From assembly GCA_947446155.1 (NCBI GenBank), contig CANFFZ010000053.1, positions 1 through 12,565 on the forward strand: 12,565 nucleotides of DNA. Reading direction: 5' to 3'. Of this stretch, positions 6,537 to 12,565 are shown piece after piece. This DNA comes from Chloroflexota bacterium. Its GTDB lineage: Bacteria; Chloroflexota; Dehalococcoidia; UBA2979. The position numbers and the translations under genes are program-made. The notes under the pieces were generated by a model, which searched no databases, was not told where the DNA came from, and saw only the letters and a list, made by a program, of their open reading frames with translations. Each line of letters opens with the position of its first letter. Within the stretch, counting starts at the first letter, position 1.

Positions 6537-7112
6537 ATGGCGAAGACAGAACCTCAGGTCAAGGCATTCGCGACCGCGCGCGCGTGGGAGCGCTGGCTCG
6601 CGAAGGAACCACCGCCCGAGGGGATCTGGATCCGGATCGCGAAGCCGGGCTCCGAGATCATCTCGATCACCTACGACGAGGCGGTCGAAGTAGCGCTCTG
6701 CTACGGCTGGATCGATAGGCAGAAGACTGCCATCGACGAGGAGTTCTGGCTCCAGCGCTTTGCGCCTCGGCGTCCTGGGACCAGTTGGTCGAAGATCAAC
6801 TGCGGACGCGCAGAAGCGATGCTGCGGGCGGGTCGGATGAAGCCGGCCGGGCGGCGCGAGGTCGAGCGAGCGAAGGCAGACGGCCGCTGGGACGCCGCCT
6901 ACGCCGACCAGGCGAACATGGCGGTGCCCGACGACCTCGCAGCAGCGCTGGCGAAGGACACGGACGCGAAGCGCTTCTTTAGTACGCTCGACAGTGCGAG
7001 CCGCTACGCGATCCTCTACCGCATCCACGACACGAAAGAGCCGGAGGCGCGCGCCCGGCGGATCGCGCAGTTCGTCGAGAAGTTGGGTCGTCACGAGACC
7101 ACCTACACCTAG
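6537..7112 (+). CDS. YdeI/OmpD-associated family protein, copy 1
   Basis: 191-residue soluble protein of the YdeI/OmpD-associated family (often named 'bacteriocin-protection protein YdeI'); the biochemical function is not established. The family blocks are clear: [10 protein letters not shown] (about 16-25), the core [16 protein letters not shown] (45-60), [19 protein letters not shown] (about 70-88), [21 protein letters not shown], and the C-terminal [11 protein letters not shown]. There is no signal peptide or membrane segment. The start lies six bases after a -10-like TAGGCT. The next gene is a paralogue beginning two bases after this stop codon, with roughly half of its residues identical by eye, which indicates a local tandem duplication. 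The two are presumably co-transcribed. Confidence 0.87.
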   Translation: MAKTEPQVKAFATARAWERWLAKEPPPEGIWIRIAKPGSEIISITYDEAVEVALCYGWIDRQKTAIDEEFWLQRFAPRRPGTSWSKINCGRAEAMLRAGRMKPAGRREVERAKADGRWDAAYADQANMAVPDDLAAALAKDTDAKRFFSTLDSASRYAILYRIHDTKEPEARARRIAQFVEKLGRHETTYT

Positions 7113-7114
7113 CC

Positions 7115-7747
7115 ATGGCGACAGACGACCTCCCCGTGAAGACGTTCAAGTCTGCGAAAGCCTGGGAGATCTGGCTGGCGAAGCAGCACGCGAAGTCGGA
7201 CGGGCTCTGGCTGCAGCTGGCGAAGAAGGACTCCGGCATCGCCTCGGCCACCTACGCCGAGGCTGTCGAGGTCGCGCTCTGCTACGGGTGGATCGACGGC
7301 CTCAAACGACCGTTCGACGGTACCTACTGGATTCAGCGCTTCACGCCTCGTCGTCCGCGCAGCAAGTGGTCCGCGAACAACAAGGCGAAGGTGGAGGCGC
7401 TGATCGAGGCCGGCCGGATGCAGCCCGCGGGTTTGCGAGAAGTCGAGGCGGCTCGCGTCGACGGGCGTTGGGAGGCCTCGTATCCCAGCTCAGCGACGAT
7501 GGAGGTGCCGGAGGACTTCAGTGCCGCGCTCGCGAAGCGCCCGAAGGCGCACGCTGCCTTCGGGACGCTCAGTCGCACCAACCGCTACGCCTTCTTGTTC
7601 CGCGTACACGACGCGAAGCGGCCGGAAACGCGCGCGCGCCGGATCACGCAGTTCGTCGAGATGATCACACGCGGCGAGACGCCCTATCCGCAGCGTGAGT
7701 CACAAGGCGAATCGGAGGACCTGATGGCGATACGAGGTCGCGGGTGA
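7115..7747 (+). CDS. YdeI/OmpD-associated family protein, copy 2
   Basis: 210-residue paralogue of the preceding gene with the same blocks: [64 protein letters not shown] and [10 protein letters not shown]. It starts at an ATG two bases after the previous stop (TAGCCATG) without its own Shine-Dalgarno sequence, so translation probably depends on coupling. After the ETPY motif, where copy 1 ends, this copy carries an extra tail of about 20 residues ([17 protein letters not shown]) that is antisense to the 3' end of the convergent FMN oxidase gene; the overlap is 83 bases. The tail looks like read-through of the ancestral stop rather than a conserved part. Function unknown. Confidence 0.85.
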   Translation: MATDDLPVKTFKSAKAWEIWLAKQHAKSDGLWLQLAKKDSGIASATYAEAVEVALCYGWIDGLKRPFDGTYWIQRFTPRRPRSKWSANNKAKVEALIEAGRMQPAGLREVEAARVDGRWEASYPSSATMEVPEDFSAALAKRPKAHAAFGTLSRTNRYAFLFRVHDAKRPETRARRITQFVEMITRGETPYPQRESQGESEDLMAIRGRG

Positions 7748-8810
7748 CGGCGGCGCGCGAGGCGCAGCCAGCGAGGGCCATCGCCAGGTCGAACTCGGCG
7801 TGCAGCAGTTGCAGGACGTGGCGCACACCCGGCTCGCCGTCGACGAGGCCCCAGAGGATGGGGCGGCCGAGGAGCACGGCGTCCGCGCCGAGGGCGAGTG
7901 CTTTCAGGATGTCCGTGCCGCGTCGGATGCCGCCGTCCACGAGCACCGGGGCGCGGCCCGCCATCGCATCGACGACCTCGGGGAGCGCGTCGATGCTGGC
8001 GATGGCGGTGTCGAGTTGGCGGCCGCCGTGGTTGGAGACGATGACGCCCCGCACGCCGGCCTCGATGGCGCGGGTGGCATCGTCGGCGCGCAGCACGCCC
8101 TTCACGAGTACGGGGAGACGGGTCGAGGCGCAGAGTGCGGCGAGGTCGGCCCAGGTGAAACCCGGGTCGATCTGCGAGGCGAAGAACTGGAAGAGGCCAG
8201 AGTCGCGGCCGTCGCTGGAGACGCGTGCGAGCGCCTCCGCGAGGTTGGCGGCCGTCATGCCCTCGGGCAGCGCGAAGCGGTTGCGCGCGTCGCGCTCGCG
8301 ACGACCGAGGAGCGGTGCGTCCACCGTGAGCACAATCGCCTCGTAGCCTGCCGCTTCGGCGCGCGCGACGAGTGCGGCGGTCAGCGCGCGGTCACGGAAC
8401 ACGTACAACTGGAACCAGCGAGGCGCGCCCGGCGCGGCTGCCGCCACATCCTCGATGCTCGTGGACGCGAGGGTGCTGAGGGTCATGGTGACGCCCTCGG
8501 CGGCTGCGGCACGCGCGACGGCTGCCTCGCCGTCGGGATGCGCGAGCCGCTGGAAGGCCGTCGGTGCCACGATCACCGGCCACGGGTGCCGCCGTCCGAG
8601 GATTGTCGTCGAGAGGTCGCGCGCGCTCACATCGACGAGCGCGCGCGGGCGCACCGCGATCCGCTCGTACGCCTCGCGGTTCCAGCGGAGCGTGACTTCA
8701 TCGGTCGCGCCGCTGGCGTAGTAGTCGCGCGCCAGCGGCGTCAGGCGTTCGAGGGCGCGTGCTTCGACCTCGGCGAGGTTGATCGCGGAGTCGCCCTCGA
8801 TGGCTGTCAT
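7665..8810 (-). CDS. FMN-dependent 2-hydroxy-acid oxidase/dehydrogenase (lactate/glycolate oxidase family)
   Basis: 381-residue TIM-barrel flavoenzyme that oxidises an (S)-2-hydroxy acid such as lactate, glycolate or mandelate to the 2-oxo acid. Residues equivalent to the glycolate oxidase active site are present: the ARDYYASGA tyrosine pair (30-31), QLY (134-136), LTVDAP with T162 and D164, R170 in GRRERDARN, K237 in VLVKGV, the catalytic H261 and R264 in SNHGGRQLD, and the FMN phosphate loop DGGIRRGTDILKAL (292-304) with LLGRPILWGL. Whether it uses O2 or the respiratory chain cannot be told. The family domain ends near AAVTRDLV (about 360); the last 20 residues are an extension overlapping the convergent YdeI-like gene. 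The ATG at 8810 is two bases after the stop of the upstream unknown gene with only a weak, distant GAGG, so coupling is likely. It is third in an operon with a TRIC/YicG-type membrane protein. Confidence 0.92.
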   Translation of the reverse strand: MTAIEGDSAINLAEVEARALERLTPLARDYYASGATDEVTLRWNREAYERIAVRPRALVDVSARDLSTTILGRRHPWPVIVAPTAFQRLAHPDGEAAVARAAAAEGVTMTLSTLASTSIEDVAAAAPGAPRWFQLYVFRDRALTAALVARAEAAGYEAIVLTVDAPLLGRRERDARNRFALPEGMTAANLAEALARVSSDGRDSGLFQFFASQIDPGFTWADLAALCASTRLPVLVKGVLRADDATRAIEAGVRGVIVSNHGGRQLDTAIASIDALPEVVDAMAGRAPVLVDGGIRRGTDILKALALGADAVLLGRPILWGLVDGEPGVRHVLQLLHAEFDLAMALAGCASRAAVTRDLVSPSGPPIRLVTHAADRASRRV

Positions 8811-8812
8811 CG

Positions 8813-9490
8813 CTAGTACGTTGCCTCGACCGGGTTGCCCCACTGGAACGGCCGCGTGAGCACGTGGCCCAGGCCGTGGTCGGCGGCGAAATGGCGCAGG
8901 CCGTGCTGCAGCGGTTCCGTCAGTTCGAGCCGGTAGCCGAGGTTCTGCGCGTACTGCTGCTGGTGCCAGCAGTCGAGGTAGACGATGCCGTGTGCGCCCT
9001 CGGGCAGCAGGCTCGCGGCCGCCGCCGTCTGCTCGCCAATGCTCGTCATCACGCGTTGCAGCGAGTTCACCGGCCACAGCCGTCGGGGCAGCACGTACAC
9101 GCCGTTCTGTGTGTCAGACAGCGGTACCGAGATCCGCACCGGGGCATGCTCCACCTCGCCGACGACCTCGAACGTGGCGGCACCGAGGCGGGTGACCGCC
9201 CAGGCGTAGGCGCAGGCCTCGGTCAGCACGTCCTGCGCACGCTCGTCGGCCTCGCTCCGCCCGGCGCAGGTGCGTGCCCCGTGCGCAGCGACGAGGCGTG
9301 CGCCCAGGACCTCGATGGCGCCGCCGACCTCGACTTCATCGAGCGCGCGGCCGAGCCAGTAGAAGGGTGGGTTGTGCTCCGACTCGCGGGTCATCATGAA
9401 GGCGAGCCAGCAGGAGTCGTTGGCACCCCAGCCCGCCGGAAGGATCTCCGGCAGGAGTGCCTGCAACCACTCGGCCATTTCTCGCGCCAT
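8813..9490 (-). CDS. Conserved-looking protein of unknown function
   Basis: 225 residues, no signal peptide or membrane helix, and no family that I recognise. It reads like a real soluble protein: even composition, aromatic-rich strands and an alternating helix/strand pattern. Notable segments are NPPFYWLGRALDEVEVGGAIEV (40-61), GEVEHAPVRISVPLSD (111-126), YVLPRRLWPVNSLQRVMTSIGEQ (132-154), GIVYLDCWHQQQYAQNLGYRL (168-188) and the ending TRPFQWGNPVEATY. The YLDCWHQ segment and the C-terminal FQWGNPVEA look like possible conserved functional sites. The ATG at 9490 lies six bases after TAGGAT, which can serve either as a -10 element or, through AGGA, as a weak Shine-Dalgarno. It is located nine bases after the TRIC/YicG-type gene and two bases before the FMN oxidase, so it is probably co-transcribed with both. 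Confidence 0.75.
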   Translation of the reverse strand: MAREMAEWLQALLPEILPAGWGANDSCWLAFMMTRESEHNPPFYWLGRALDEVEVGGAIEVLGARLVAAHGARTCAGRSEADERAQDVLTEACAYAWAVTRLGAATFEVVGEVEHAPVRISVPLSDTQNGVYVLPRRLWPVNSLQRVMTSIGEQTAAAASLLPEGAHGIVYLDCWHQQQYAQNLGYRLELTEPLQHGLRHFAADHGLGHVLTRPFQWGNPVEATY

Positions 9491-9496
9491 CGGGCG

Positions 9497-9502
9497 ATCC
9501 TA
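9497..9502 (-). promoter_or_regulatory. -10-like TAGGAT six bases before the unknown gene
   Basis: On the minus strand TAGGAT (9502-9497) is followed by exactly six bases and the ATG at 9490. Its first three bases are also the TAG stop codon of the upstream membrane-protein gene, so the match may be partly forced. No convincing -35 is visible at 16-18 bases. Confidence 0.28.
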
Positions 9503-10126
9503 GCGGGGCCGGCTCTCTGGCTCTCCCGACAGACGGGGCAGCCGCATCCAGCCTCGATGTCCCACGATGCTGATGGCGGCGGCCACGAGCGATCCGGCGA
9601 GGACCGCGGCGGTGGGGTCACGGCGGAGGACGAACGCGAGCCCACCTCCGATGGCGGATGCCGTGGCGTTCAGTTCGGCCTGCAGGACGTGGGGCAACCT
9701 CGTCGCCAGCACATCGCGCAGCACGCCGCCGCCGGTGGCGGTCAGGATCGCGAGCAGCACCGTCGCGGGCCAATCGAGCCCTGCCTCAGTCGCCAGCAAC
9801 GCGCCGGTGGCCGCGAAGGCGCCGGTGCCGATGGCGTCCGCGACATCGAGGATGGCGACAGGCAGGCGGCGTCCGGCCGCGCCGAAGGCAATCGCGCCGG
9901 CGACAGCAGCGGCCGCGTACAGCAGATAGTCCGTCCGCACGAAGGCACGCGGCACGTCGCCGATCAGCACATCGCGCACGATGCCGCCGCCGATCGCGGC
10001 GACCAGCCCGAGCGTCGCGAGGCCGAAGAGGTCCATCCCCGCCCGCCGGCCGACGGCCACCCCGCTCACCGCGAAGGCGACAATCCCCACGCGGTCCGCG
10101 ATAGCGACGAGGGCGAGTGCGTCCAT
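9500..10126 (-). CDS. TRIC/YicG-type (UPF0126) small-solute membrane protein
   Basis: 208-residue integral membrane protein of the UPF0126/'glycine transporter' family, to which prokaryotic TRIC channels and E. coli YicG/YadS belong. It is an internal duplication: DRVGIVAFAVSGVAVGRRAGMD (11-32) repeats as DAIGTGAFAATGALLATEAGLD (97-118), and each copy is followed by the signature GGGxxRD (GGGIVRD 46-52; GGGVLRD 132-138). About six to seven hydrophobic helices are present, the usual number for the family. It may conduct cations or move small amino acids such as glycine; which one cannot be decided here. The ATG at 10126 has no Shine-Dalgarno sequence but lies six bases after a TATCGT hexamer, so translation may be leaderless. 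First gene of the operon with the unknown protein and the FMN 2-hydroxy-acid oxidase, divergent from uppP. Confidence 0.88.
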   Translation of the reverse strand: MDALALVAIADRVGIVAFAVSGVAVGRRAGMDLFGLATLGLVAAIGGGIVRDVLIGDVPRAFVRTDYLLYAAAAVAGAIAFGAAGRRLPVAILDVADAIGTGAFAATGALLATEAGLDWPATVLLAILTATGGGVLRDVLATRLPHVLQAELNATASAIGGGLAFVLRRDPTAAVLAGSLVAAAISIVGHRGWMRLPRLSGEPESRPR

Positions 10127-10132
10127 GCGCGC

Positions 10133-10138
10133 ACGATA
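10133..10138 (-). promoter_or_regulatory. -10 element for the TRIC/YicG-type gene, probably leaderless
   Basis: TATCGT on the minus strand (10138-10133), then six bases (GCGCGC), then the ATG at 10126. There is no Shine-Dalgarno sequence and no clear -35 at 16-18 bases. The spacing equals that in front of three other genes of the window. Confidence 0.4.
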
Positions 10139-10171
10139 GTGGCCCGCTCCCAGAGAACGTCTGCCCTCGCC

Positions 10172-10200
10172 TCGACGCCCTCCTCGGCCTCGCCTACCGT
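10172..10200 (+). promoter_or_regulatory. Promoter for uppP, probably leaderless
   Basis: TCGACG (10172-10177) and TACCGT (10195-10200) are 17 bases apart, and six bases separate the -10 from the ATG at 10207. The GAGG touching the ATG is too close to act as a ribosome site. Transcription should start at or near the A of ATG. Confidence 0.48.
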
Positions 10201-10206
10201 CCGAGG

Positions 10207-11046
10207 ATGGACGCGAGCGCTGCTGACTACCTCCGCGCCGTCGTGCTGGGCGCGATCCAGGCGCTCACCGAGTTCCTTCCGATCTCGTCTTCTGGCCACC
10301 TCCTCCTTGCCGGTCGGGTGATGGGCGACGAGATCTCCTCCCTCACTTTCGATGTGGGCCTGCACCTGGGGACGCTCGCGGCCGTGCTGCTCTACTTCTG
10401 GCGCGACTGGACGGGGATGGCCGTCGCCTCGGTCACGGACGCGGCGCGGCACCAGTGGCACCTCGGGCGGTGGAGCGCGCAGGGGCGGCTGGCCTGCCTC
10501 GTGGCGCTGGGGACCATTCCGGCGGTGCTGGCGGGCGCTCTGCTCGATTCAGTCATCGAGGAGCAGGTGCGCGGAGCGGGCGTCGTTGGCGTCACGCTGA
10601 TCCTCGGTGCGGGGCTGCTGTGGGTGGCCGACCGTGCCGTCGTCCGCCACGCCGGCCTCGAGGGGGTGGATGCGAGGCGTGCGCTGACGATCGGAGTGGC
10701 GCAGACCATCGCCCTCATCCCGGGGGTTTCGAGGAGCGGCATGACGATCTCGGCCGCGCGCCTACTCGGCTTCAACCGCGTGTCCGCCGCGCGCTTCTCG
10801 TTTTTCCTCTCGGCGCCGGTGGTGGCGGGGGCGGCGGCGCTCAAGCTCGGCCAGGCCATGACCGGAGACGAGGTGGTGGCGTGGGGCCCACTGGCCGTGG
10901 GCGCGCTGACCTCCGGGGTCTGTGGCGTGCTCGTGATCCGCGGTTTGCTGGGGTACATGCAGCGCCGGACGTTGGCTGTATTCGTCTGGTATAGAATCGC
11001 GCTCGGCGTCGCGGTCCTCGCAGCGGTTGCGACGGGCGCGCTCTAG
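10207..11046 (+). CDS. uppP: Undecaprenyl-diphosphatase (BacA/UppP)
   Basis: 279-residue polytopic membrane enzyme that dephosphorylates undecaprenyl diphosphate to the monophosphate, recycling the lipid carrier for peptidoglycan and other wall polymers; it also gives bacitracin tolerance. The two BacA consensus regions are intact: QALTEFLPISSSGH (18-31), including the essential Glu, and IPGVSRSGMT (171-180), including the essential Arg, followed by RFSFFLSAP (196-204). About eight hydrophobic helices; E. coli UppP has 273 residues. The frame is open upstream to 10117, but the ATG at 10207 aligns with the family start and follows a -10-like TACCGT by six bases. The downstream SDR starts 29 bases after the stop on the same strand, perhaps by read-through from this promoter; no metabolic link is evident. 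Confidence 0.95.
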   Translation: MDASAADYLRAVVLGAIQALTEFLPISSSGHLLLAGRVMGDEISSLTFDVGLHLGTLAAVLLYFWRDWTGMAVASVTDAARHQWHLGRWSAQGRLACLVALGTIPAVLAGALLDSVIEEQVRGAGVVGVTLILGAGLLWVADRAVVRHAGLEGVDARRALTIGVAQTIALIPGVSRSGMTISAARLLGFNRVSAARFSFFLSAPVVAGAAALKLGQAMTGDEVVAWGPLAVGALTSGVCGVLVIRGLLGYMQRRTLAVFVWYRIALGVAVLAAVATGAL

Positions 11047-11075
11047 CGCCGCAGCCCATCGAGGGCGCACGACGG

Positions 11076-11888
11076 GTGGGAGCCTTGCTCGAACGGTTCG
11101 ATCTCGATGGCAAGGCCATTGTGGTCACTGGCGGTGGCCGGGGCCTCGGTCGTGGCATGGCGCACGCGCTGTCCGAGGCCGGTGCCCGCGTGATGCTCGC
11201 CGCCCGCACCCAGTCCCAGCTCGACGCCACCGCCGAGGAGATCCGCAGCCGAGGCGGTACCGTCGCCACGTTTGCGGCAGACGTCACCGACTCAAAGCAG
11301 GTGGACGCCCTCGTTGCCGCGTGCGTGCGCGAGTACGGCCGCATCGATGTGATGTTCGCGAATGCCGGTGGTGGGGGCGGCCCGAACGTCGACTTCTGGG
11401 AGTACCCGGACGACGCCTTCGAGCAGGTCCTTGCGACGAACCTGAAGTCGACGTTCTACTCCTGCCGCGCTGCCTCGAAGGCGATGGTCGAGCAGGGGGC
11501 GGGCGGTGTCCTGGTCACCACCGCCTCCGGCACCGCGCTGCGTGGCAACCGAGGCTTCGCCTATCCGACGGCGAAGGGCGGCGTGATCTCCCTGACAAAG
11601 TCGATGGCGACCATGCTCGCCGGCCACAGCATCCGGGCGAACTGCATCGTCCCGGGCTACGTCTCTCAGAACGACCCGAAGGACGAGCAGGAGCGCGAGC
11701 AGCGCGCCCAGCGCGGCACCTTCATGCCGGTGCAGCGCCTGGGCGAGTGGTGGGAACTCGGTCCGCTCGCGGTGTTCCTCGCCTCCGAGGCGTCTTCATA
11801 CATCACCGGCGAAACCTACATCATCGACGGCGGCGGACTCGCCGGTGGGCTGGGGCCGATCAAGTTCCGCCCCCAGCACGAGTGGTAA
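11076..11888 (+). CDS. SDR-family oxidoreductase, apparently active, NADP-type
   Basis: 270-residue classical short-chain dehydrogenase/reductase. Visible motifs: TGGGRGLG (18-25), R44 at the end of beta-strand 2 (LAAR, which favours NADP(H)), ANAG (95-98, a common variant of NNAG), N122, S151, and Y163/K167 in YPTAK, then YITGETYIIDGGG (242-254). The start is taken as the GTG at 11076, with GAGGG about ten bases upstream and the MGALLERFDLDGK opening normal for the family; a TTG at 11085 is possible. The substrate is unknown. A second SDR begins five bases after this stop and lacks nearly all the catalytic motifs, so the two may form one heteromeric enzyme. Confidence 0.9.
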   Translation: MGALLERFDLDGKAIVVTGGGRGLGRGMAHALSEAGARVMLAARTQSQLDATAEEIRSRGGTVATFAADVTDSKQVDALVAACVREYGRIDVMFANAGGGGGPNVDFWEYPDDAFEQVLATNLKSTFYSCRAASKAMVEQGAGGVLVTTASGTALRGNRGFAYPTAKGGVISLTKSMATMLAGHSIRANCIVPGYVSQNDPKDEQEREQRAQRGTFMPVQRLGEWWELGPLAVFLASEASSYITGETYIIDGGGLAGGLGPIKFRPQHEW

Positions 11889-11893
11889 CGCCG

Positions 11894-12565
11894 ATGACCA
11901 AGCCCAAGTCCTCTTTCTTTGACCTCGAAGGCAAGCGGGCCCTCGTGATCGGCGCGGAGCACCCGCACGGCGCCGCCATCGCGCGCGCCTACGCCGAGGC
12001 CGGCGCCGACGTGGCACTCGCCGCCCTGACCGCAGACGAGGCCGTCGTTCGATCACGCGCCGTGCAGCGCGAGGTCGAGGCGATGGGCCGCAAGTCCTCG
12101 ACCTATGTGATGGACGTGATGCTCGGCAAGAACGTCGAGGTCACGATGCGCCAGATCGTGAAGGAGATGGGCGGCCTCGACATCGTCGCGTCGTGCCCGG
12201 ACCTGTTCCTCGCCAAGCCGATCGAGCGCACCTCCGACACCGAACTGGCACGTGTGATGCAGGCGAACTTCACCTCGCAGTACTTCATCGTCCGCCATGC
12301 CGCCGAGGAGTTCCGCCGGCTGAAGCAGCCCGGTCGGATCGTCCTCACCACGAGCGTCCTGGGCGAGCGCGGGCTGCCGAACACCACGGCGTATGCTGCC
12401 GCCGCCGGCGCGGTGGTGAACCTCGTGCGGTCGGCTGCGGTCGAGGTGGCGCCGGACCGGATCCAGGTAAACGGCATCGCCCTCGGCTGGATGGACTGGA
12501 TGCAGGACCGCATCCGTCCGGACGACGAGGAGGCCCAGCGCGCCGTGCGGTTCGTCGCGCTGCGC
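11894..12565 (+). CDS. Divergent, probably non-catalytic SDR homologue, partial (C-terminus off the right edge)
   Basis: 224 codons are visible. The overall SDR pattern is intact (FDLEGKRALVIG at the start; N125 in QANF; VNLVRSAAVEVAPDRIQVNGIALGW near 174-199), yet the functional motifs are changed: the glycine-rich loop TGxxxGIG reads IGAEHPHG (19-26), NNAG reads ASCP (99-102), and the catalytic YxxxK reads YAAAA (167-171), so the lysine is replaced by Ala171. S154 and Y167 remain. An enzyme of this kind should bind NAD(P) poorly and not catalyse normal hydride transfer. The ATG at 11894 is five bases after the stop of the intact SDR with a poor ribosome site, which suggests coupled translation. 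Known precedent: BbsCD of anaerobic toluene degradation, in which an inactive SDR subunit pairs with an active one. The last ~30 residues are missing. Confidence 0.82.
   Translation, partial: MTKPKSSFFDLEGKRALVIGAEHPHGAAIARAYAEAGADVALAALTADEAVVRSRAVQREVEAMGRKSSTYVMDVMLGKNVEVTMRQIVKEMGGLDIVASCPDLFLAKPIERTSDTELARVMQANFTSQYFIVRHAAEEFRRLKQPGRIVLTTSVLGERGLPNTTAYAAAAGAVVNLVRSAAVEVAPDRIQVNGIALGWMDWMQDRIRPDDEEAQRAVRFVALR

Noticed and set aside
10117..10206. Upstream extension of uppP by 30 codons
   Set aside because: UppP homologues begin near the ATG at 10207, the extension would overlap the divergent gene's start, and a -10 element lies inside it.
8864..10321. A 485-codon open frame on the plus strand
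   Set aside because: It is antisense to three well-supported minus-strand genes, is rich in Arg/Gly/His/Gln with no domain pattern, and is explained by the high G+C third positions of those genes.

Overview
The window is a compact stretch of high-G+C bacterial chromosome, with genes on both strands, short gaps and no tRNA, rRNA, CRISPR array or insertion sequence that I can see. The metabolic gene mix (short-chain dehydrogenases, a GcvT-like enzyme, an FMN 2-hydroxy-acid oxidase) and a secreted domain with a 'GAPDFVN' motif suggest Chloroflexota, perhaps a Dehalococcoidia/SAR202-type lineage. This is an inference from gene style, not a marker-gene placement.

Left part (1-3691): the start of a membrane-anchored bacterial PH-domain protein (runs off the left edge) and a branched-chain aminotransferase (ilvE) lie on the minus strand. 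Diverging from ilvE are a metallo-beta-lactamase-fold hydrolase and a GcvT-like folate-dependent enzyme whose stop and start codons overlap by one base, so they are probably translated together.

Middle (3692-6446): a secreted zinc-protease-like gene (HEIGH motif) with visibly lower G+C than its neighbours. It is split into two frames, and the split can be explained by one missing G in a run of six. Converging on it is a two-gene minus-strand operon: a classical NAD-type SDR followed by a VOC (glyoxalase-fold) protein that lacks the usual metal ligands.

Right-middle (6447-10126): two tandem YdeI/OmpD-associated-family paralogues on the plus strand converge on, and overlap by 83 bases, a minus-strand operon of three genes: a TRIC/YicG-type (UPF0126) small-solute membrane protein, a protein I do not recognise, and an FMN-dependent 2-hydroxy-acid oxidase.

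Right end (10207-12565): plus-strand uppP (undecaprenyl-diphosphatase), an apparently active NADP-type SDR, and a second SDR (cut by the right edge) that has lost the nucleotide-binding, NNAG and catalytic-lysine motifs. This looks like an active/inactive SDR pair.

A signal across the right half is the arrangement TANNNT, exactly six bases, then ATG, in front of four genes (6537+, 9490-, 10126-, 10207+). Three of them have no properly spaced Shine-Dalgarno sequence, which points to leaderless transcription. Other genes (ilvE, the hydrolase, VOC, the 6446 SDR) have ordinary Shine-Dalgarno sequences.
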